Positions 44,053-51,976 of a stretch of DNA of 64,000 nt are shown one piece after another. Each line of letters begins with the position of its first letter. Position 1 is the first letter of the stretch. The position numbers and the translations under genes were made by a program. Origin of the DNA: Streptomyces sclerotialus (GTDB lineage: Bacteria > Actinomycetota > Actinomycetes > Streptomycetales > Streptomycetaceae); NCBI RefSeq assembly GCF_040907265.1, contig NZ_JBFOHP010000002.1, forward strand, positions 6,262,001 through 6,326,000, written 5' to 3'. The notes below the pieces were generated by a model. It ran no database searches. It saw only the letters and a list, made by a program, of their open reading frames with translations, and was not told the DNA's origin.

Positions 44053-44913
44053 ATGCGACGTCTGTTCCCTTCTCCGACCCAGTCCGCGCCGTCCGGAACC
44101 GTACCGCCCGAAGGAACCGCCGACGTGGTGGGATGCTCGCCGCCGAACGGGTACCGGGGGTGGATGGAAGACCGGGAGTGGACGCTGGACGAGCTGGCGG
44201 AGGCCTATGCGTATCCGGAGCCCGCGGAGGCTGCGCACACGGAGGCGGCACACGGATGGCTGCGCGCCAACATGGTGTCCTCCGTGGACGGCGCCGCGCA
44301 TCACGAAGGCCGCTCGCAGCCGCTCTCCAGCGACGCCGACATGCGGATCTTCGGGGTGCTGCGGGGGCTGGCCGACGCGGTGGTGGTCGGCGCCGAGACG
44401 GTGCGCAAGGAGGGCTACCGGCCGGCCAAGGCGCGTGAGGCCTTCGCCGCCCGGCGGGCCGCGGCCGGGCAGGGACCGGCCCCGGCGATCGCCGTGGTGA
44501 CCGCCAGCCTGGACCTGGACTTCTCGCTGCCGCTGTTCACGCGGCCGCTCGTGCCCACGGTGGTGCTCACCGGCGCGGCAGCCGACGAGGACCGCGTACG
44601 GGCCGCGCGTGCGGCCGGTGCGGAGGTGGTCTTCGTCGGGGAAGGAGCGACCGTGGACCCGGCGCGGGTCACCGGCGCGCTCGCCGGCCGGGGGTACACC
44701 CGGCTGCTGACGGAGGGCGGGCCGCGGCTGCTCGGCCAGTTCGCCGCGGCGGGCGCGCTGGACGAGCTGTGCCTGTCGCTGGCGCCGCTGGTGGCGGCGG
44801 GGGACGCGCCGCGGATCATGAACGCGCCCGGCCTGGCGGTCCCGGAACGGTTCCGGCTGGCGTCCGTGCTGGAGGACGACGGGTTCCTGTTCACCCGGTA
44901 CTGCCGGCCGTGA
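44053..44913 (+). CDS. Pyrimidine reductase (RibD C-terminal domain) family protein
   Basis: A 286-residue dihydrofolate-reductase-fold protein related to the reductase half of RibD. After a 60-residue N-terminal segment it has ANMVSSVDGAAHHEGRSQPLSS, DMRIFGVLRGLADAVVVGAETVRKEGYRP, RLLTEGGPRLLGQFAAAGALDEL and DAPRIMN; the GGP motif binds NADPH. Stand-alone actinobacterial versions are annotated as pyrimidine reductases of riboflavin biosynthesis, but no other rib genes are here. The ATG has no ribosome site; CACACT lies 7 nt upstream. Confidence 0.85.
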   Translation: MRRLFPSPTQSAPSGTVPPEGTADVVGCSPPNGYRGWMEDREWTLDELAEAYAYPEPAEAAHTEAAHGWLRANMVSSVDGAAHHEGRSQPLSSDADMRIFGVLRGLADAVVVGAETVRKEGYRPAKAREAFAARRAAAGQGPAPAIAVVTASLDLDFSLPLFTRPLVPTVVLTGAAADEDRVRAARAAGAEVVFVGEGATVDPARVTGALAGRGYTRLLTEGGPRLLGQFAAAGALDELCLSLAPLVAAGDAPRIMNAPGLAVPERFRLASVLEDDGFLFTRYCRP

Positions 44914-45079
44914 ACCGTGTCACCGCACGTCCTCGGCGTTCGGCGGAATTCGTCGTTCCGCTTAGCGTCCATTGGGCACACTGAAGGAACGAAGGCCCCG
45001 TCCCGTGGCGGGGCAGGATGGTTTCTGTCGGACCGTTCCCCGGAGCGGTCCAGTGAAGCGGAGAAGAAGGGCACGCGTC

Positions 45080-45586
45080 GTGTTCACGAGCGTATTGATG
45101 ATCGAGAAGCCTCTCACGCCCGCGGACGTGGAGTTCGTGACCACGCTGCACGGCGACGACGAGGTCTCCTTCGTCGTCCTCATGCAGCCGCGCGGCGAGC
45201 AGGACGTCTTGCTGCGGGCCATCGACGACGTCGCCCTCGGCGAGTTCGACGAGGCGGTACGGGAGGGCGACGAGCCCGAGGGCGAGCAGGCGGAGCCGCC
45301 TGCGGAGCGGGCCCTGTCGTACACCCTGCAGCAGCTGCGGGACGCGGGCGCCGAGGCCATCGGACAGGTGGTCGAGAACCATCCGCTGGACCTGTTGCGC
45401 TCGGTCGTCGACCAGACGGGCGCCGACGAGGTGATCGTGCTGACGGCCCCGCACTTCGTGGAGGAGTTCTTCCACCGCGACTGGGCCTCCCGCGCGCGCC
45501 ACAAGGTCGGCGTGCCCGTACTGAAGCTGTTCTCGCATGCTCCCGGGGAGCAGGCGGGGGAGCGGGGCGAGGCAGCCGGGGGCTGA
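45080..45586 (+). CDS. Conserved actinobacterial protein with USP-like fold (often called indole-3-glycerol phosphate synthase)
   Basis: A 168-residue protein beginning at GTG with AGAAGAAGGG upstream. Pattern: beta strand VFTSVLMIEKPLT, then VSFVVLMQPRGEQDVLLRAIDDVALGEFDEAV, an acidic hinge, ALSYTLQQLRDAGAEAIGQVVENHPLDLLRSVVDQTGADEVIVLTAPHFVEEFFHRDWASRARHKVGVPVLKLF. The end resembles a universal-stress-type alpha/beta fold. It has no TrpC catalytic motifs, so the common database name is probably wrong. An 18-bp tandem repeat array starts 16 nt after its stop codon. Confidence 0.8.
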   Translation: MFTSVLMIEKPLTPADVEFVTTLHGDDEVSFVVLMQPRGEQDVLLRAIDDVALGEFDEAVREGDEPEGEQAEPPAERALSYTLQQLRDAGAEAIGQVVENHPLDLLRSVVDQTGADEVIVLTAPHFVEEFFHRDWASRARHKVGVPVLKLFSHAPGEQAGERGEAAGG

Positions 45587-45601
45587 GCGGCCGCCGGGGC
45601 C

Positions 45602-45730
45602 GTTGCCGGGTGCGTCTCCGGTGCCGGGTGCGTCTCCGGTGCCGGGTGCGCCTTCGGTGTCGAGTGCGCCTTCGGTGTCGGGTGCGGGTGCGTGTCCGTT
45701 GCCGGGTGCGTGTCCGTTGCCGGGTGCGGC
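45602..45730 (+). repeat. 18-bp tandem repeat array after the USP-like gene
   Basis: Seven units of consensus GGTGCCGGGTGCGTCTCC, mostly 18 bp (one is 24 bp), from 45602 to 45730. The unit is a multiple of three, and the array lies in frame with the preceding gene, where readthrough of its TGA would add a GAGCVS-type repeat. Confidence 0.9.
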
Positions 45731-45779
45731 GCCGTTTCGCCTGCGGCGGGCGGTGCCGCTGCGCGGGGCTTGGCGTTAC

Positions 45780-45856
45780 GGGGACGGGCCTCCGCGGCAG
45801 GGGGTCCGGACTGCTTCGCTTTACGTCCGGACCCCCTACCGCTCCGGCCCGTCCCC
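45780..45856. terminator. Large bidirectional terminator hairpin
   Basis: Inner 13-bp stem (45799-45811 with 45825-45837) and outer 11-bp stem (45780-45790 with 45846-45856) separated by an imperfect middle; the loop is 13 nt. It lies between the USP-like gene and the convergent ABC transporter genes, and with the repeats fills the 326-bp gap. Confidence 0.85.
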
Positions 45857-45912
45857 TCCCGTCGGTGGTGGGTGGAAAGACAGGGGCCGTCGGGGTTTCC
45901 CCGAGCGGGACG

Positions 45913-46599
45913 TCAGGTGCCCGTCGGCGTCCTTGCGCCGATACGGCCGTCCAGGACCTCCACGACGGCGTCCACCGTCTCCAGGTGCGACCGGTCGTGC
46001 GTGACCAGCACCGTGGCCGTGGCGCGCCGGTGCGTGAGTGTGGTCAGCAGGTCCAGGACGGCCGCGCCGCGCTCCTGGTCCAGCGCGCTGGTCGGCTCGT
46101 CCACCAGGAGGACGGCCGGGTCGTTCATCAGGGCCCGGGCGATGTTGACCCGCTGGCGCTGGCCGCCCGAGAGCTGGTGCGGCCGCCGGTCCGCCTGCTC
46201 CGCCAGGCCCACCGCGGCCAGCAGCTCCTCCGCCCGTGCCGCGGCCGCCCGGGGCGACCGCCCGGCCAGGTGGGCCATCGCCTGCAACTGTTCGGCCGCG
46301 GTCAGCGCGGGCAGCAGGTTGGGCTGCTGGAAGACCATGCCGATCTTGTCGCGGCGGAGCGCGGTCAGCTTCGCCCGGCTCATCCCGGTGGTGGCCACGC
46401 CGTCGATCGTGACGGTGCCGCGGTCCGGAGCGATCAGCGTGGCGGCCACCGCCAGGAGGCTGGACTTGCCGGACCCCGAGGGGCCGAGCACGGCGGTCAT
46501 CGAGCCGGCGGGCACGTGCAGCGACACCGCGTCCAGCGCGGTCAGCCGCCCGTCGCCGTCGGGGTAGGTGAGGGTGACGTCGGTCAGGTCGAGGCTCAT
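45913..46599 (-). CDS. MacB-like ABC transporter ATP-binding protein
   Basis: A 228-residue ATPase of the LolD/MacB type: Walker A LGPSGSGKSS, Q-loop VFQQPNLLPALTA, signature LSGGQRQRVNIARALM, Walker B VLLVDEPTSALD and switch His VTHDRSH. GGAG lies 6 nt before the chosen ATG; an ATG 12 nt upstream is weaker. It works with the FtsX-like permease encoded just upstream on the same strand. The divergent histidine kinase and response regulator probably sense a substance exported or resisted by this transporter. Confidence 0.9.
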   Translation of the reverse strand: MSLDLTDVTLTYPDGDGRLTALDAVSLHVPAGSMTAVLGPSGSGKSSLLAVAATLIAPDRGTVTIDGVATTGMSRAKLTALRRDKIGMVFQQPNLLPALTAAEQLQAMAHLAGRSPRAAAARAEELLAAVGLAEQADRRPHQLSGGQRQRVNIARALMNDPAVLLVDEPTSALDQERGAAVLDLLTTLTHRRATATVLVTHDRSHLETVDAVVEVLDGRIGARTPTGT

Positions 46600-46654
46600 C
46601 GGGCGCTCCACGGGGCGTTCAGGGCGGTACGGGGGCGGCGGCGGTCGCGGGGCG

Positions 46655-47749
46655 TCACCGGGCGCTCCCCAGGGCCGTCAGCGGGTCCACGGCGGTGATG
46701 CGGCGGATGGACAGCGCGGCGCCCACCGCACCCAGCGCGATCATGATCAGAGCGGGGACCAGAACGGTGGCCGGCTCCAGCACGAAGGGCACGGTGCCGC
46801 CGACCGCCGCGCCCACCCCGGCGGCGACGGCGGTGCCCAGGCCCGTACCGGCGACGAGCAGGACGACGGCCTGGCCGAGCGCGTCCCTGAGGAGGTAGCG
46901 CGTCGAGGCGCCGAGCGCCTTCAGTACGGCCACGTCGCCGCTGCGCTGAATGGTCCACACGGTGAAGAACGCGCCGATGACCAGCGCCGAGATGGCGAAG
47001 AGGAAGCCGCGCATCAGTTGCAGCGAGCCGTTCTCGGCGGTGAAGGAGCCGATGGCCCGAAGGGCGTCGGCGGACGTCACCGTCCGGGTACCGAGCTTCT
47101 TGTCGGCGGCCGCGAGACCGGCCGGATCGGCGTCCCGGGTGGTCAGCGCGAGGACGGTCGCGCCGCCCTGCGCCTCGGTGGCGGCCGGGCCGCCGCCCAC
47201 CCGCTGCCAGTCGTCCAGGGCCGTCCACACGACGGGCGTGTGGCTGTACATCGCCTCGCCCGACACGGCGGCGACCCGCAGCCGCTGCCCGGCCAGCGTG
47301 AACCGGTCCCCGGCCCGTACGCCCAGCTCCTCGGCGGCCTTCCCGGAGAGCACGGCGGCACCGGGCACGAGCCGCTCCGCCTCGGGGGCCAGCGGGGATC
47401 CGGGACGTACCCCGAAGGCGGAGAGCGCCGCGGTCCGCGCCCCGGACCCGGCCTTCGTGGTGGCGATGCCCAGCGGCTCGGCCCGCTCCACCCCGGGTAC
47501 GGAAGCCCAGCTCTCGGCGGTCTCCGCATCGATGTGCGAGTCCGTGAACGCCACGTCGTCCTTCCCGGCGGGCGCGGAGAAGACGAGGTGGTCGGCGGGG
47601 AGCGAGGTGACGGCCGAGGTGTTCTCGCGGCCGAGGCCGGCCGTCAGCCCGGACAGCAGCCCCACCAGCACGGTGATCAGCACGATGACGGACCCCATCA
47701 GGGCGAACCGGCCCTTGGCGGATCTCAGGTCTCTCCAGGCGACGAACAC
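46655..47749 (-). CDS. MacB/FtsX-like ABC transporter permease
   Basis: A 364-residue membrane protein with the FtsX topology: one N-terminal helix (LMGSVIVLITVLVGLLSGLTAG), a large extracellular MacB-PCD domain (residues 50-230), and three C-terminal helices (FLFAISALVIGAFFTVW, AVVLLVAGTGLGTAVAAGV, VLVPALIMIALGAVGAAL). The C-terminal RRITAVDPLTALG is the conserved end of FtsX permeases. The GTG start (VFVAWRDL) has GAGGA upstream; an ATG 24 nt earlier is in frame. It is probably a peptide-antibiotic or envelope-stress exporter. Confidence 0.9.
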   Translation of the reverse strand: MFVAWRDLRSAKGRFALMGSVIVLITVLVGLLSGLTAGLGRENTSAVTSLPADHLVFSAPAGKDDVAFTDSHIDAETAESWASVPGVERAEPLGIATTKAGSGARTAALSAFGVRPGSPLAPEAERLVPGAAVLSGKAAEELGVRAGDRFTLAGQRLRVAAVSGEAMYSHTPVVWTALDDWQRVGGGPAATEAQGGATVLALTTRDADPAGLAAADKKLGTRTVTSADALRAIGSFTAENGSLQLMRGFLFAISALVIGAFFTVWTIQRSGDVAVLKALGASTRYLLRDALGQAVVLLVAGTGLGTAVAAGVGAAVGGTVPFVLEPATVLVPALIMIALGAVGAALSIRRITAVDPLTALGSAR

Positions 47750-48045
47750 GGTCCTCGGACATCCTCTGCGCACGGTGCCGGGCCCGGTGCCCGGCGGCTG
47801 CTCCCAACCTCGCCGCCACAGGGGGTGCCGGGCATCGCGCCCGGGACGGCTTCACGGGGATCGAAAGGGCGCGGGACCGGTCAATCTTTCGGTTGATGCC
47901 GGAGCGCCGGGCGCCGCCTAGCCTTGAGAAGCGCCCCGTCGGCCTCCTGGGCCCGCCCCGGCACCGGTACGCCATGAAGCCCGGTACAGGTGAGCGGAGC
48001 ACCGTACGAGCACACGAAGACCCGGAATGAGCACGTGAACGCGTC

Positions 48046-49287
48046 GTGAACCCGCACTCCCTCACCCCCGTCCTCCGTGTGCTGCGCCTCTGCCTGCATC
48101 TGCTGGTCGCCGCGCTGCTGGCGCTCGCCGCCGTCCGCGCGGTCGCCGGTCACGCGTCCGACGCGCCGGCCGTCATCGGAGCGGCCGCCGTGCTCGCCCT
48201 CGTGTACGCGCTCGGCCCCGTCCTCCCGAAGGTCTCCGCGGCGCCCGCTGCCGCCGCCCTCTGGCTCGCCGCCGTGCTGGCCGTATGGGCGTCCCTGGTC
48301 CTGCTCACCCCGGACGGCGTCTGGCTCGCCTTCCCGCTCTTCTTCGTACAGCTCCATCTGCTGCCCCTGAGGTGGGCGCTGTCCCTCGTCGCGGTCACCA
48401 CCGCCGTCGCCGTCGCGGGCTTCGGGTGGCACGCCGGCACCCTCACCGTCGGTACGGTCCTCGGGCCCGCCCTCGGGGCGGCCGTCGCTGTCGCCGTCGT
48501 CCTCGGGTACCAGGCGCTGTACCGGGAGAGCGAGCAGCGGCGCCGCATCGTCGAGGAGCTGACCGAGGCCCGCAGCGACCTGGCCGCCGCCGAACGCACC
48601 GCGGGCGTCCTGGCCGAGCGTGAGCGGCTCGCCCGCGAGATCCACGACACCCTCGCCCAGGGCCTGTCCAGCATCCAGCTGCTCCTGCGTGCCGCGGAAC
48701 GCTCCCTGCCCGACCGCCCCGAGAGCGCGCTCGGCCACGTACGGCACGCCCGCGAGGCCGCCGTCGACAACCTGGCCGAGGCCCGCCGCTTCGTCCACGC
48801 CCTGAGCCCGCCCGGCCTGGACCAGGACTCGCTGCCCGCCGCCCTGGAGCGGCTGTGCGCCACGACGGCGCGCGCCGGCGGTCTCGCCGTGCACTGCCAC
48901 GTGTCCGGCACGCCCGCCGTGCTGCCCACCCCGCAGGAGGTCGCCCTGCTGCGCATCGCCCAGTCGGCGCTGGCCAACACGGTGCAGCACGCCGCGGCGC
49001 ACCGGGCCGAGCTGACGCTCAGCTACATGGGCACCGAGGTCGCCCTCGACGTCGTCGACGACGGCACGGGATTCCGGCCCGCCGAGGTCCCGGCTCCCGG
49101 TGCGGACACCGCGGGCTCCGGCTTCGGTCTCGCCGCCATGCGCGCCCGGGCGCGGGCCCTGCACGGCACCTTCGTGGTCGAGTCGGCGCCGGGGGAGGGC
49201 ACGGCCGTCGCGGTCACCCTGCCCCTCGCGCACCCGCCCGCCGCTGCCACCGCCCCGCCCGACTCCTCCGGACAGGCCCGCACATGA
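48046..49287 (+). CDS. NarL-type sensor histidine kinase
   Basis: A 413-residue membrane kinase starting at GTG. Five to six hydrophobic segments in residues 10-155 form the sensor without a large extracellular domain, as in intramembrane-sensing kinases. The HisKA_3 dimerisation segment has LAREIHDTLAQGLSS with phospho-acceptor H200; the ATPase domain has RIAQSALANTVQHA (N box), VVDDGTGF and GFGLAAMRARA. Its TGA overlaps the regulator ATG by 4 nt, so kinase and regulator are coupled. Divergent to the MacB-like transporter across 296 bp. Confidence 0.93.
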   Translation: MNPHSLTPVLRVLRLCLHLLVAALLALAAVRAVAGHASDAPAVIGAAAVLALVYALGPVLPKVSAAPAAAALWLAAVLAVWASLVLLTPDGVWLAFPLFFVQLHLLPLRWALSLVAVTTAVAVAGFGWHAGTLTVGTVLGPALGAAVAVAVVLGYQALYRESEQRRRIVEELTEARSDLAAAERTAGVLAERERLAREIHDTLAQGLSSIQLLLRAAERSLPDRPESALGHVRHAREAAVDNLAEARRFVHALSPPGLDQDSLPAALERLCATTARAGGLAVHCHVSGTPAVLPTPQEVALLRIAQSALANTVQHAAAHRAELTLSYMGTEVALDVVDDGTGFRPAEVPAPGADTAGSGFGLAAMRARARALHGTFVVESAPGEGTAVAVTLPLAHPPAAATAPPDSSGQART

Positions 49288-49916
49288 CCGACAGAATCCG
49301 TCTCCTCCTGGCCGACGACCACCCTGTCGTACGCGCCGGTCTGCGGGCCGTACTGGAGACCGAGCCGGACTTCGAGGTGGTCGCCGACGTCCCCACCGCC
49401 GAGGAGTCCGTGACGCTCGCGGCCCGGCCCGGCATCGACGTGGTCCTCATGGACCTCCAGTTCGCCGGCGAGATGCGCGGCCCGCAGGCCACCGCCGAGA
49501 TCACCGCCCGGGCCGGCGCGCCCCGGGTCCTGGTGCTCACCACGTACGACACGGACGCCGACATCCTCGCCGCGATCGAGGCCGGTGCCACCGGCTACCT
49601 CCTCAAGGACGCGCCGCCGGAGGAGCTGGCGGCCGCGGTCCGTGCCGCCGCAGCGGGGAAGTCCGCGCTCGCACCGGCCGTCGCGCTGCGCCTGATGGAC
49701 CGCATGCGCGCCCCGGCCGCCGCCCTCTCGCGCCGTGAGACCGAGGTGCTCCAGCTGGTCGCCGACGGCCTGTCCAACGCGCAGATCAGCAAGCGGCTCT
49801 TCCTCAGCCAGGCGACCGTGAAGTCCCACCTGGTGCACATCTACACCAAGCTCGGGGTCGACTCGCGTACGTCCGCGGTCGCGGCGGCGACGGCACAGGG
49901 GCTGATCCGGCGCTGA
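49284..49916 (+). CDS. NarL/LuxR-type response regulator
   Basis: A 210-residue regulator with a complete receiver (acid pocket D11/D12 in LLADDHPVVRAG, phospho-acceptor D57 in VVLMDLQF, LTTYDTDADIL, and K in GYLLKDAPPEEL) and a LuxR HTH (LSRRETEVLQLVADGLSNAQISKRLFLSQATVKSHLVHIYTKLGV). It pairs with the preceding kinase and most likely controls the divergent ABC transporter. A TTGATG/TAGCCT promoter-like pair (47892-47897 and 47918-47923, spacing 20, longer than ideal) lies in the divergent region. Confidence 0.95.
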   Translation: MTDRIRLLLADDHPVVRAGLRAVLETEPDFEVVADVPTAEESVTLAARPGIDVVLMDLQFAGEMRGPQATAEITARAGAPRVLVLTTYDTDADILAAIEAGATGYLLKDAPPEELAAAVRAAAAGKSALAPAVALRLMDRMRAPAAALSRRETEVLQLVADGLSNAQISKRLFLSQATVKSHLVHIYTKLGVDSRTSAVAAATAQGLIRR

Positions 49917-50050
49917 GGCGGCCGGGTGGCGGGTGCCGACCGGCCGTGGCCTGGATTGTCGGTGCGGGGTGCGAGAATCGTGCCCGACCGACAAGCTGAC
50001 CGGCGTCCGCCGGCCGCCCGTCCGAGCAGACCGACCAGGGAGACGTCACG

Positions 50051-51448
50051 ATGGCACCCGGCATCCCCGCCGCGATGGACCGACCGCACTTCATCGGCAT
50101 CGGCGGCGCCGGCATGTCCGGCATCGCGAAGATCCTGGCGCAGCGCGGCGCCGCCGTCGCGGGCAGCGACGCCAGGGAGTCGGCGACCGTCCTGGCGCTG
50201 CGCGAGGCCGGCGCCACGGTCCACATCGGCCATGCCGCCGAGCACCTCGCAGCGGACGCCACCAGCGTCGTCGTCTCCTCCGCCATCCGCGCCGACAACC
50301 CCGAGCTGGCCGCGGCGGCCGAGCGCGGCATCCCGGTGGTGCACCGCTCCGACGCCCTCGCCGCCCTGATGGACGGCGCCCGCCCTCTCGCCGTCGCCGG
50401 CACGCACGGCAAGACGACCACCACCTCCATGCTGGCCGTCGCCCTCACCACCCTGGGCCTGGACCCCTCGTACGCCATCGGTGGCGACCTGGACGCGCCC
50501 GGCTCCAACGCCCGGCACGGCGCGGGCGAGATCTTCGTGGCCGAGGCCGACGAGTCGGACCGCAGCTTCCACAAGTACGCGCCGGAAGTCGCGATCATCC
50601 TCAACGTCGAGCTGGACCACCACGCCAACTACGCCTCGATGGACGAGATCTACGAGTCCTTCGAGACGTTCGTCGGCAAGGTGCGCCCCGGCGGCACCCT
50701 CGTGATCTCCGCCGACCACCCCGGCGCCCGCGAGCTGACCACCCGTGTCCGTGACCGCGCGGACCTCACGGTCGTCACGTACGGCGAGGCGGACGACGCC
50801 GGCCTGCGGGTCCTGGACATCACCCCGCGCGGCCTGACCAGCGAGGTCACCGCGGAGCTCCCCACCGGTGAGCGCCTGGCCTTCACCGTCTCCGTCCCCG
50901 GCCGGCACTACGCGCTGAACGCCGTGGCCGCACTGGCCGCCGGCGTGGCCCTCGGCGTGCCGGCCGCCGACCTCGCCGCCGCCATCGGCTCGTACACCGG
51001 CGTCAAGCGCCGCCTCCAGCTCAAGGGCGAGGCCAAGGGCATCCAGGTCATCGACTCCTACGCGCACCACCCCACCGAGATGACCGCCGACCTGGAGGCG
51101 ATCCGGGGCGCCGCCGCCGGCTCCCGCGTGCTCGTCGTCTTCCAGCCGCACCTCTTCTCCCGCACCCAGGAGCTGGGCCGGGAGATGGGCCAGGCGCTGG
51201 CGCTGGCCGACGCCTCCGTGGTCCTGGACATCTACCCGGCCCGCGAGGACCCGATCCCCGGCGTGACCAGCGACCTGATCGTCAAGGCCGCCGAGGCGGC
51301 CGGCGCGACGGTGGCCGCCGAGCACGACAAGACCGCGATTCCCGACGTCGTCGCAGGAATGGCCGGGCCCGGTGACCTTGTTCTGACCATGGGCGCGGGC
51401 GACGTGACGGAGCTGGGACCGGAGATCCTGGCCCGCCTCGGCGCCTGA
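50051..51448 (+). CDS. murC: UDP-N-acetylmuramate--L-alanine ligase
   Basis: Adds L-Ala to UDP-MurNAc in peptidoglycan synthesis. It has 465 residues. The N-terminal Rossmann motif FIGIGGAGMSGIAKIL, ATP-binding GTHGKTTTTSMLA, ADESDRSFHKY, NVELDHHANY, and DSYAHHPTEM with VFQPHLFSRT in the C-terminal domain are all intact. GGGAGA precedes the ATG. This is a stand-alone copy outside the dcw cluster, which is usual in Streptomyces, where the dcw operon lacks murC. Confidence 0.95.
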   Translation: MAPGIPAAMDRPHFIGIGGAGMSGIAKILAQRGAAVAGSDARESATVLALREAGATVHIGHAAEHLAADATSVVVSSAIRADNPELAAAAERGIPVVHRSDALAALMDGARPLAVAGTHGKTTTTSMLAVALTTLGLDPSYAIGGDLDAPGSNARHGAGEIFVAEADESDRSFHKYAPEVAIILNVELDHHANYASMDEIYESFETFVGKVRPGGTLVISADHPGARELTTRVRDRADLTVVTYGEADDAGLRVLDITPRGLTSEVTAELPTGERLAFTVSVPGRHYALNAVAALAAGVALGVPAADLAAAIGSYTGVKRRLQLKGEAKGIQVIDSYAHHPTEMTADLEAIRGAAAGSRVLVVFQPHLFSRTQELGREMGQALALADASVVLDIYPAREDPIPGVTSDLIVKAAEAAGATVAAEHDKTAIPDVVAGMAGPGDLVLTMGAGDVTELGPEILARLGA

Positions 51449-51506
51449 CGCGCCCCACCGGACACCCACAGGGCCGGCACACCCACCGGCCCGAAGGAGC
51501 GAGACC

Positions 51507-51914
51507 ATGGCCTACGAGATCGACAAGCCCGACGAGCAGTGGCGCGCCGAGCTGACCCCCGCGGAGTACCACGTCCTGCGCGAGGCCGGCACGGAGCCCG
51601 CCTTCGTCGGTGAGTACACCGACACCGAGACCCCCGGCGTCTACTCCTGCCGGGCGTGCGGCGCCGAACTGTTCCGCTCGGACACGAAGTTCGCCAGCCA
51701 CTGCGGCTGGCCGTCCTTCTACGACCCGAAGGACTCCGACGCCGTCGAGCTGATCGAGGACCGCTCCCACGGCATGGTCCGCACCGAGGTCCGCTGCTCC
51801 CGCTGCGGCTCCCACCTCGGCCACGTCTTCGAGGGCGAGGGCTACCCCACCCCCACGGACCAGCGCTACTGCATCAACTCGATCTCCCTGCGGCTGGCTC
51901 CGGACGAGGGCTGA
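51507..51914 (+). CDS. msrB: Peptide-methionine (R)-S-oxide reductase
   Basis: A 135-residue MsrB. Two CxxC zinc pairs (YSCRACGAELF and VRCSRCGSHLGHVF) and the catalytic Cys in QRYCINSISL are present; HCGWPSFYDP is the substrate-binding segment. GAAGGAG lies 9 nt before the ATG. It reduces methionine-R-sulfoxide with thioredoxin. It lies 58 nt after murC and may be co-transcribed. Confidence 0.95.
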   Translation: MAYEIDKPDEQWRAELTPAEYHVLREAGTEPAFVGEYTDTETPGVYSCRACGAELFRSDTKFASHCGWPSFYDPKDSDAVELIEDRSHGMVRTEVRCSRCGSHLGHVFEGEGYPTPTDQRYCINSISLRLAPDEG

Positions 51915-51927
51915 CCCCGGGACGGGG

Positions 51928-51970
51928 CCGGTGACACCAGGTATCCGGTGACACCCGGCACCGGTGACAC
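51928..51970. repeat. Short CCGGTGACAC repeats between msrB and the ligase gene
   Basis: Three copies of CCGGTGACAC at 51928, 51945 and 51961 (periods 17 and 16 bp) fill the gap between two convergent genes. Confidence 0.7.
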
Positions 51971-51976
51971 GAGGTC

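Noticed and set aside
45602..45730. Regular repeats considered as a CRISPR array
   Set aside because: Units are contiguous with no unique spacers of constant length, and no cas genes are near.
45537..46004. Alternative-frame ORF with PGASPV repeats over the post-stop array
   Set aside because: It starts inside the USP-like gene without a ribosome site and runs through the terminator hairpin into the convergent ABC gene, so it is not a credible gene.
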